NCBI RefSeq assembly: GCF_001610875.1
Contig: NZ_CP011272.1
Coordinates: forward strand, 2,895,988 to 2,959,987
Source of the DNA: Pirellula sp. SH-Sr6A
Lineage (GTDB): Bacteria; Planctomycetota; Planctomycetia; Pirellulales; Pirellulaceae
Reading direction: 5' to 3'
Length of the DNA stretch: 64,000 nucleotides
Shown here: piece after piece, positions 48,568 to 55,291 of the stretch
How positions within the stretch are numbered: the first letter of the stretch is position 1
Layout: every line of letters begins with the position of its first letter
The notes under the pieces: model-generated
Databases searched by the model: none
The model's input: only the letters and a program-made list of their open reading frames with translations
What the model was told of the DNA's origin: nothing
Position numbers and translations under genes: made by a program

Positions 48568-50595
48568 ATGAAGAAACAGCTCCTTCGATTGGCGTTGGCT
48601 ACCGTTCTCTCGCTGGGAACGCTATGGGCCACACCCTCTGGATCGCTTTGGGCGCAGCAGTCGGGTATCGATATCGAGAACATCAGCAAAGAGATTCCTC
48701 CCAGCGAAGATTTCTTTCGTCACATCAACGATATCTGGCTCAAGAACACACCGATCCCTGATGACCAATCCAATTATGGGGCGTTCACCGCATTGGATTT
48801 GGAAACGAAGGATGCGATCCGTAAATTGATCGAAGAGGCGAGCCAAGCCCCCAACTCCACCTCGATTGCCCGGCAAGTCGGCGGCCTTTACAAATCCTAC
48901 ACCGACCTCGCGACACGGAATGTGTCGGGAATTAAGCCGATCGAACCGATGTTGGCGGAGATCCAAAAAGTAGCGGACAAGAAGGGTCTACTGAGCCTAT
49001 CTGGAAAGTTAAGCAAGCTTGGAATTTCGAATCTTTTTGGCGTTTACATCGATTCCGACGCGCGACGATCGGACCAATACGCCATCTACGTCAATCAAGG
49101 TGGAACGGGACTCCCCGATCGCGATTATTACCTCGACGAGAAGTTCAGCAAGTTTCTCGGCGAGTACCGCAAATACGTTGCCACCATGCTGGCAGAGTTG
49201 AAATGGCCCAACGCTTCCGACGTCGCGAACAAAATCGTCGATCTGGAAGTGGAGTTGGCCAAGTCGCAATGGGATAAAGAACAACTGCGCGATCCCATTA
49301 AGCAGTACAACAAGATGCCGATGGCTGACTTTGCCAAGTCGATGCCAGCGATCGACTGGAATGCATACGCGACCGCCACGGGATTGCCGTCCGACACCGA
49401 TTTGATCGTCGGCCAACCCAGTTTCTTTCAGGCCTTGAGCGGTCTGGTGGAGAAAGCAGATCTGGAAACCTTGAAGGCGATGTTTGCCTTCCAAACGCTC
49501 AACACTTTCGCACCCATCCTGACCGAGGAATTGGAGAAGAAACACTTCGCATTTTTTGACACGACGTTGAGTGGCGTCGAGGAGCAGGAGCCTTTAGAGC
49601 GACGCGCCGTCAATGCTTGCAACGGACTGCTGGCCATGCCCGTCGGGCAGCTCTATGTAGAGAAGTACTACACGCAGGAAGCCCAACAAAAGATGGATCA
49701 TTTGATCCAGAATTTGCTCAAGGCGTTTGAGATTCGGATCAAGAATCTTGAATGGATGGGAGAGGGAACGAAGAAAGAAGCGTTGCAAAAGCTTTCGATG
49801 TTCACTCCGAAGGTGGGTTTCCCTCGCAAGTGGAAGGACTATTCGTCCGTCGAGATCACCCCTTCCAACGTCGTCGCCAACGTTTCCCAGATCGCCGAGT
49901 TCGAACACAATTACGCATTGGCGAAACTTGGTAAACCTGTCAATCGGGACGAGTGGTACATGGGACCTCAAACGGTCAATGCTTACTACAACCCAACGAT
50001 GAATGAAATCGTTTTCCCTGCTGCGATCTTGCAACCTCCTTTCTTCAATCTCGACGCAGACGACGCGGTCAACTACGGCGCTATCGGAGCGGTGATCGGT
50101 CACGAAATCAGCCATGGATTCGACGACTCAGGAGCCAAATTCGATGGAAAGGGAAACCTTCGCAATTGGTGGACACAGAACGATGAAGCGGAATTTGAAA
50201 AGCGGTCGCAACAACTCGTTGCGCAATACAATGCCTACGAGCCCTTGCCGGGGATGAATCTCAATGGCAAGTTCACGCTGGGCGAGAACATCGGAGATTT
50301 AGGAGGTCTCAGCGTCGCCTTTACCGCTTACCAGCTTTCGCTCGAAGGGAAAAAATCCCCCGTGATTGATGGCCTGACCGGAGAGCAACGGTTCTTCGCA
50401 GGTTGGGCCCAAGTCTGGCGTCGTAAGTACCGCGAGCCGGAGTTGAAAAAGCGATTGGCTAACGACCCTCACTCTCCAAGCCAGTATCGATGCAACGGGA
50501 TCGTCTCGAACTTGGATGCGTTCTACGAGGCCTTTTCGATTCCCGTCGGTTCTCCCATGTATATCGCTCCAGAAAAGCGGGTTCGAATTTGGTAG
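48568..50595 (+). CDS. Exported M13 family metallopeptidase (neprilysin/PepO type)
   Basis: A zinc endopeptidase of 675 residues with an N-terminal signal peptide (LRLALATVLSLGTLWATPSG, 6-25). The M13 hallmarks are VIGHEISHGFDDSG, holding HExxH, and GENIGDLGG, supplying the third zinc ligand and the catalytic Asp. PQTVNAYYNPTMNEIVFPA marks the substrate-binding Asn-Ala-x-Tyr segment. Bacterial members act on short peptides outside the cytoplasm, here probably periplasmic. An AGGGAAGG about 9 bases upstream serves as ribosome binding site. The bioD frame begins over its stop codon, which is unusual for unrelated functions. Confidence 0.95.
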   Translation: MKKQLLRLALATVLSLGTLWATPSGSLWAQQSGIDIENISKEIPPSEDFFRHINDIWLKNTPIPDDQSNYGAFTALDLETKDAIRKLIEEASQAPNSTSIARQVGGLYKSYTDLATRNVSGIKPIEPMLAEIQKVADKKGLLSLSGKLSKLGISNLFGVYIDSDARRSDQYAIYVNQGGTGLPDRDYYLDEKFSKFLGEYRKYVATMLAELKWPNASDVANKIVDLEVELAKSQWDKEQLRDPIKQYNKMPMADFAKSMPAIDWNAYATATGLPSDTDLIVGQPSFFQALSGLVEKADLETLKAMFAFQTLNTFAPILTEELEKKHFAFFDTTLSGVEEQEPLERRAVNACNGLLAMPVGQLYVEKYYTQEAQQKMDHLIQNLLKAFEIRIKNLEWMGEGTKKEALQKLSMFTPKVGFPRKWKDYSSVEITPSNVVANVSQIAEFEHNYALAKLGKPVNRDEWYMGPQTVNAYYNPTMNEIVFPAAILQPPFFNLDADDAVNYGAIGAVIGHEISHGFDDSGAKFDGKGNLRNWWTQNDEAEFEKRSQQLVAQYNAYEPLPGMNLNGKFTLGENIGDLGGLSVAFTAYQLSLEGKKSPVIDGLTGEQRFFAGWAQVWRRKYREPELKKRLANDPHSPSQYRCNGIVSNLDAFYEAFSIPVGSPMYIAPEKRVRIW

Positions 50596-51260
50596 CGAGG
50601 AGCGTTTTTGTAACAGGCACCGATACCGACGTGGGGAAGACCTACGTCGGTTGCCTGTTGCTCGAGCATTTGACAAAAGCGGGAGTAAGAGCCCGCGCGT
50701 ACAAACCGGTTGCGAGCGGGTTCGCAGAAGCCTCTGGCTCCGACGGCGCGAGGCTATGGAATGCGACGGCCTGCCAAGGGGACTTTGACTCCGTTTCCCC
50801 CCAACGTTTTGCCCCTCCATTCGCTCCCGCCGTCGCTGCTGCGATGGAGGGGAAAACAATCGATGAAGAACAGATCCTCACCGGTTGGCGCGCTCAAGCA
50901 GACCGATGCGAATTTCTATTGATAGAAGGAGCAGGTGGACTTTTTTCTCCTGTCTCGCGCCGATACACCAATGCGGATTTGATTCGGACCTTCGAAACTT
51001 CCGCCATCTTAGTGGCGGGATGGAAACTAGGCTTGGTGCATCAAGTTGTTTGCTGTCTGGTCGCGGCGAGATCGATCGGAATTCGGTTTGAAAGAATTGT
51101 GCTTTCGGAAGCAGCTCCTCAAACCGATGCTGCGGCCGCCTCGCATCTTCGCCTGCTCCGGGAATCGCTCTCTCAAGATCCCGAATGGAGCACCCTCCCC
51201 ATTACCGAAATTCGGCACGGCACGACCGATTGGCCGGCCGATGATATCGTGACCCGCTAG
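50589..51260 (+). CDS. bioD: Dethiobiotin synthase
   Basis: ATP-dependent carboxylation and ring closure of diaminopelargonic acid to dethiobiotin, the penultimate step of biotin synthesis. Motifs are the P-loop GTDTDVGKT near the N-terminus, YKPVASG, and LIEGAGGLFSPVS. The 223-residue size fits. No ATG lies close to the natural start. A TTG at 50589 overlaps the M13 stop by seven bases and gives a family-length protein. The only upstream ATG (50490) would add 33 residues encoded inside the peptidase gene and match no family extension. No other bio genes are near. Its stop shares CTAG with the convergent rnd stop. Confidence 0.9.
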   Translation: MVARSVFVTGTDTDVGKTYVGCLLLEHLTKAGVRARAYKPVASGFAEASGSDGARLWNATACQGDFDSVSPQRFAPPFAPAVAAAMEGKTIDEEQILTGWRAQADRCEFLLIEGAGGLFSPVSRRYTNADLIRTFETSAILVAGWKLGLVHQVVCCLVAARSIGIRFERIVLSEAAPQTDAAAASHLRLLRESLSQDPEWSTLPITEIRHGTTDWPADDIVTR

Positions 51261-52447
51261 GGGGCGATTCGATGGAATCGGATCGGCATGTCGCTATCGG
51301 GATTATCGAGCACCATCGCCAGTCGCCCGCTGAGTAGATCATCCAGCTCTCGGCCAATGATCTCGGCTCGCCAACCCGTGACGAGGCTGGGTGGAGGAAT
51401 GTCAGGGTCGGACCCATCTAGGCGATATTTAACGAAGTCACGCAGATCATCGGCGGTCGCAACGACCGAAGGAGAAATGCGTTTCGTGCGGCAGATATAA
51501 GCCAGCGCCGCAGAAAGAAATTGAGTGAGCATGGCGGGTGGTTGCCCCTTACCGTAACGCGCCTTGCGCGGCCAGCTCGGAATAGGGTGGTCCAAGGCAT
51601 CCGCAATCACCTTGGCCAGTTCGGGAATCAATTGTTTGACGTGGCGATGCTCCATGCCCCGAAGGCTGGCCATACGGCGTTCGTCCCCGTTGCCTCGTCG
51701 CGCCAGTTCGATGAGCAGATCATCACGGAGAACCTTCCGGGCGGGTAGGTCGCGTTCTTTGGCTCGTTGCTCGCGCCACATCCAGAGAGCCCGCACGATG
51801 GACAAGCTATTGCCGCTCAAGGCTTGGATGCCGCTGATCCGAAACCAATTCTCGCTCGATTCGAATTGCTCCAAATCTTCTTGCCAACGGCTCGTTTCTT
51901 CACGGACCCAATGGACCCGATCGAGCTTGCCCAGTTCCTTTTCCATCGATCGATGGAGTCGAAGCAAATCTTTGACGTCTTGAGCTGCGTACTGAAGCTG
52001 TTGATTGGAGAGAGGTCGCTTCCGCCAGTCCGATCTCGTTTCTTCCTTGTCCAGATTGACTCCTGTGTAGCGATGCACCAAGTTCGCATAGGAGGCAGGA
52101 TACTCGTGCCCTAAGAAGGCGGCAGCCAGTTGAATATCGAATAGATTGGGAATCAGTTTTTGCGTGGCCCGATAGCAGAAGAGCGTTTCCTCACGACCCG
52201 CATGAACAACGACTTGCGTTTCGGATGAAGTCAGCTGATTCCAGAACGGGTCCAAGCTATCGAGAGTATAGGGGTCGATCACATAGATGCCGTCCGGCAC
52301 TGCAACTTGAAGTAAACAGAGTTCGGGGCGATAGGAATCCTCTGCGACGAACTCGGTATCGAATGCGACGACTTTGTCCTCATCGATCTGACGGCAAAGC
52401 TGATGAAGAGAATCTTGGTTTGTGATATACTGAAATCGCGCGTTCAA
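51257..52447 (-). CDS. rnd: Ribonuclease D
   Basis: A 3'-5' exoribonuclease that trims tRNA and other stable RNA ends. The DEDDy exonuclease domain shows VAFDTEFVAED (Asp, Glu), FDIQLAAAFLG (Asp) and LQYAAQDVKDLLRLH (Tyr, Asp). A helical HRDC domain (about 215-290) and a further C-terminal helical part complete the 396 residues. The start codon is a TTG. The sequence TTAGGGGC just upstream is a strong ribosome binding site for it, and no ATG gives a better fit. It diverges from mfnB across 111 bp and converges on bioD with shared stop bases. Confidence 0.94.
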   Translation of the reverse strand: MNARFQYITNQDSLHQLCRQIDEDKVVAFDTEFVAEDSYRPELCLLQVAVPDGIYVIDPYTLDSLDPFWNQLTSSETQVVVHAGREETLFCYRATQKLIPNLFDIQLAAAFLGHEYPASYANLVHRYTGVNLDKEETRSDWRKRPLSNQQLQYAAQDVKDLLRLHRSMEKELGKLDRVHWVREETSRWQEDLEQFESSENWFRISGIQALSGNSLSIVRALWMWREQRAKERDLPARKVLRDDLLIELARRGNGDERRMASLRGMEHRHVKQLIPELAKVIADALDHPIPSWPRKARYGKGQPPAMLTQFLSAALAYICRTKRISPSVVATADDLRDFVKYRLDGSDPDIPPPSLVTGWRAEIIGRELDDLLSGRLAMVLDNPDSDMPIRFHRIAP

Positions 52448-52558
52448 CCGAGCCCCTAATAAATTGCGTTCACAGATGGATGCCGACGGATGATTTGCCC
52501 CAGGCTGCGGATGATCGAAGCTCGGTCCAGGCGTCTGTAGTTTTACTCGGAATCGGAA

Positions 52559-53371
52559 ATGCGAACAACAACACGAACGGTAGCTGGTGATAAAACCGTT
52601 CCCATTCCACAGCCGTTGGTCAGCATTCGGAGTCTCGCCGAACTCCAGATCGCGATGGAACAGGATCTTCCTTGGATCGATCTCAAAGAGCCGAGCCGCG
52701 GCTCGTTAGGCCGGCCCGACCCAGACGTGGCCTGGTCGATTTACCAGGAGTTTCTTCGGCGAATGGCCGATGCACCCGTTCGCCCCTCCTTCAGCATCGC
52801 GCTCGGGGAGTTGATGGACTCGACCGACGAGGTTCTGCAGGATTACTGCAGGCCTTATGGCGGGGACGTTTATTGGAAAATCGCGTTGGCTGGCTGCGAT
52901 GCGCACAGCGGATGGCAGGACCGAGTTGCCCATTTGGTGCAGTCCGTCTCTAAGCCTTCGCAGTGGATCTTGGTCCACTACGCCGATGCAGAGAAAGCGA
53001 ATGCCCCCACTTGGGATGACATTCTCCAGGTAAGCAAAGCGTTGGAGTGCGAATACATCCTGGTCGATACTTGGGAAAAGCGGGGCGACTCATTGTTGGA
53101 TATCGTTCGTGTTGATACCCTCAAGCATATGGCGGCTCACTCCCATGCCATGGGGCTGCAGATGGCAATGGCGGGCTCATTGCGAAAGAGTCAGCTATCG
53201 GCGCTTTGGGGGCTGGGTGCCTCCTACTTAGGGTTTCGAGGTGACCTCTGCGAAGGGCAAACTCGGACAGCGCGCATCGGAGCAGATTCCCTCCAACAGT
53301 TGTGCGATGCCTTTCGTCAGTTCAGCGAATCAACCCATCCAAGGACGGAATCCTCTCATGTCATCCGGTAG
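52559..53371 (+). CDS. mfnB: (5-formylfuran-3-yl)methyl phosphate synthase (methanofuran biosynthesis)
   Basis: Makes 4-(hydroxymethyl)-2-furancarboxaldehyde phosphate, the furan precursor of methanofuran, from two glyceraldehyde-3-phosphate molecules. The call rests on LVSIRSLAE, the Schiff-base lysine segment IDLKEPSRGSLG (about 40-51), the second active-site segment VDTWEKRGDSLLD (about 168-180), and the GFRGDLC / R-T-x-R-I pattern near the C-terminus. The 270 residues exceed the archaeal ~235 mainly by a polar N-terminal stretch and a tail. In bacteria this gene occurs with the H4MPT pathway, and mch is present in this window. A weak site, GGAA, lies very close to the ATG. Confidence 0.9.
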   Translation: MRTTTRTVAGDKTVPIPQPLVSIRSLAELQIAMEQDLPWIDLKEPSRGSLGRPDPDVAWSIYQEFLRRMADAPVRPSFSIALGELMDSTDEVLQDYCRPYGGDVYWKIALAGCDAHSGWQDRVAHLVQSVSKPSQWILVHYADAEKANAPTWDDILQVSKALECEYILVDTWEKRGDSLLDIVRVDTLKHMAAHSHAMGLQMAMAGSLRKSQLSALWGLGASYLGFRGDLCEGQTRTARIGADSLQQLCDAFRQFSESTHPRTESSHVIR

Positions 53372-53606
53372 CGAACGCGAGCCACTTTCAGGCGTTATCC
53401 GACAAGGAAACAAGGTCGTAGGGTCCATTTGCATTCCGGATGCGAGCGAGGTCTTTATCCGAGAGTTCAATCATTGCTATGGACAGCTTCGCATGCAGAT
53501 TGAAGAAAGCCGACCCTCGATTCCTTCCCTCCCCACCAACCCTCACACATTCCGACTCCCTTCTTGGTTCCGCCATGTCTGGCACCCACGGATCGAAAGC
53601 GAGTAG
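53358..53606 (+). CDS. Small hypothetical protein overlapping mfnB
   Basis: An 82-residue frame starts at an ATG inside the last codons of mfnB (14-bp overlap), with GGAA upstream. The product reads as soluble, with a segment VIRQGNKVVGSICIPDASEVF of mixed hydrophobic and polar residues and a Pro/Ser-rich middle. No family is recognised. The position suggests coupling to mfnB. A competing minus-strand frame (53388-53699) looks less protein-like. It could be spurious. Confidence 0.45.
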   Translation: MSSGSEREPLSGVIRQGNKVVGSICIPDASEVFIREFNHCYGQLRMQIEESRPSIPSLPTNPHTFRLPSWFRHVWHPRIESE

Positions 53607-53800
53607 ATCTAACTGTGTTGCTAGGAGCCGCATGGATGGCGCTCGAGGGCAACACGGATCCCCCCAGAGTGTCGCAGCCACCCCGAATGTCCAAGCCATC
53701 GGTGAGCCAATTTTATCATCGCCCCTTCGCTGGGATGTGTTCGGCTACGGCTGACCGTTGAACTGTTTATGGCTAGCAGGATAAACGATCCATATGGGTT

Positions 53801-54220
53801 CTATTGCAGCTTCTTTGGTTGCCCTAGCACACCACCTACATAGGCCATCGGCAGGTACGCTCCTAGCAGGTCGACGACGATGAACCACACTGGGCCGCCT
53901 ACCATCAGCACCATCGTAATACCACCGAGCAAAAAGAATGTTCCGATGAATATCGCGAGAGCCAGTTTGTGCGAGGCAGCCAGTTTGGAAGCAAGATAAG
54001 CACCGGCGAAGGTTCCCATCGCGTGGGCCAACCAAGGCGCGATGAAGTTAGCCGTTTTAAGGCGCTGGAGATTCTCGGCGAAGGTCTCCATATTCGACAG
54101 ATCGACCCCCTCCGGAAGGGGAATCAACAGCGGACCGATGGTGACGATGCCCATGTTGACAACGCTACCCAGCACGATGCCAGCGAGGACAGCAAAAACA
54201 TTTCGTACAAGAATCGCCAT
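53801..54220 (-). CDS. Small four-helix membrane protein of unknown function
   Basis: A 139-residue protein with about four hydrophobic helices: FAVLAGIVLGSVVNMGIV near the N-terminus, FIAPWLAHAMGTFAGAYL, LALAIFIGTFFLLGGI and VWFIVVDLLGAYLPMAY. It ends with LGQPKKLQ. No family is recognised with confidence. The ATG at 54220 starts directly at the first helix. A longer frame to 54277 adds a polar stretch without a clear signal. Probably in the inner membrane. Upstream on the same strand is the SAM-binding-like gene, 138 bp away. Confidence 0.75.
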   Translation of the reverse strand: MAILVRNVFAVLAGIVLGSVVNMGIVTIGPLLIPLPEGVDLSNMETFAENLQRLKTANFIAPWLAHAMGTFAGAYLASKLAASHKLALAIFIGTFFLLGGITMVLMVGGPVWFIVVDLLGAYLPMAYVGGVLGQPKKLQ

Positions 54221-54358
54221 GGGTAACGCCGCATTCGATAAGGTAAGTCCCTGAGGATGCGGACGGAATCCTACCACATTGCAACGTTGTACCGTCCGTT
54301 CGCGCTCTTATTGCCGAATCGCTTCACAGGGCTCTTGCCGATATCTCGGCATTCTTCG

Positions 54359-54901
54359 TCAAGCCGCTTTGCGAAGGCTCGATGCATCCACGACTTGTTC
54401 AGGCAATGGCTGCATCACCAAGGTGCCACCTTGTTGGTCGCAGGCGAAGATGGTGGAGTTGGAATGGCAAAGGCGGGGTAGCCAAGTCGCAATCGCTTTG
54501 CCGGTTTCGCTATCGCATCCGAACGATCCATCGATGATGACAAGATCGCTTGGGAGGACCGTGTTCGCGACACGGGAGATCGCGAATTGAGGGTCGCCAG
54601 GGATGAGATGCGCCTTGACGCCCAATTCCGCCAACATCCGATGCGCTTGCTTGAGATGCAGGTGGGGCTGACCCGCAGGTGCCGATTCAAAAGGATCCAC
54701 GCCCGCGTATCGAATTTGCGCAACGCCCTCCGCTTTCGTGCACAGGGGCAACAGGCGTTTGGCTCGTTCCCCCGATCCAATTCCGATTTCCAGGATGGAG
54801 GCAATCGGTGTTTCCAGCACGTGCAGGAAGAGGTCCCTCTCACTCGCCGGCTTGGAGAGATAACGCCAATAGAGACGTTGGAGCCAACTGAGGCGAGCCA
54901 T
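54359..54901 (-). CDS. SAM-binding-like protein (class I methyltransferase fold)
   Basis: A 180-residue protein with ASILEIGIGSGERAKRLL near residue 34, the glycine-rich motif I of class I SAM-dependent methyltransferases. YAGVDPFES corresponds to motif II with the acidic Asp. SDLVIIDGSFG could be motif III or IV. The short length means a minimal fold with no added substrate domain. A strong site GAGGAAATC precedes the ATG. The substrate is unknown. It could also be a nucleotide-binding relative without methyltransferase activity. Confidence 0.8.
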   Translation of the reverse strand: MARLSWLQRLYWRYLSKPASERDLFLHVLETPIASILEIGIGSGERAKRLLPLCTKAEGVAQIRYAGVDPFESAPAGQPHLHLKQAHRMLAELGVKAHLIPGDPQFAISRVANTVLPSDLVIIDGSFGCDSETGKAIATWLPRLCHSNSTIFACDQQGGTLVMQPLPEQVVDASSLRKAA

Positions 54902-55291
54902 GATTTCCTCTGATTCGAGACCTTGAAAAAGAGAGACCGGTTAGGGAGTTGGGAGACGCATCCTTGCCCTCTCCTTCCCCCCTCTCGGCAATCGCCAGCC
55001 TACAGAACCTTGGAAATCAAGTTGCATCCGTGCAGTCCGATTCCCGTCTTGAGACGGCGGCGGCCACTGATTGGCCACACGTGGAGTATCGGTTGAGATG
55101 GTTATCCCTGTTGAACCGGTTCTCTTGCGCAGGCACATCTTCTCCAACTTGCTGATTTTGTCAGAGGGTCGCGTTATGACAGCAATCGAGTTCCAAAGCT
55201 GGGAAAGATTGTGGAGAGAATTCTGCCAGCCTCGATTCTTCCAACCTAGGTTTTCGCTGAGATAGCCGTTTTACCTCATCCAAGCCTCATA
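54902..55291. other. 390-bp gene-free stretch
   Basis: Between the divergent SAM-binding-like and protease genes. It holds only short frames with no convincing start site. No strong promoter pair, operator palindrome or RNA gene was recognised, although the protease promoter must lie here. No ribosome binding site precedes the protease ATG. Confidence 0.5.

Noticed and set aside
50490-50588. ATG start for bioD inside the M13 gene
   Set aside because: It would add 33 residues from another reading frame of the peptidase gene, before the family P-loop at the usual position.
53388-53699. 103-residue minus-strand frame
   Set aside because: It overlaps the mfnB-coupled frame, has no family resemblance and no convincing start site.
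54949-55265. Short plus-strand frames before the protease
   Set aside because: No ribosome binding sites and no protein-like pattern. They lie in the likely promoter region of the protease.
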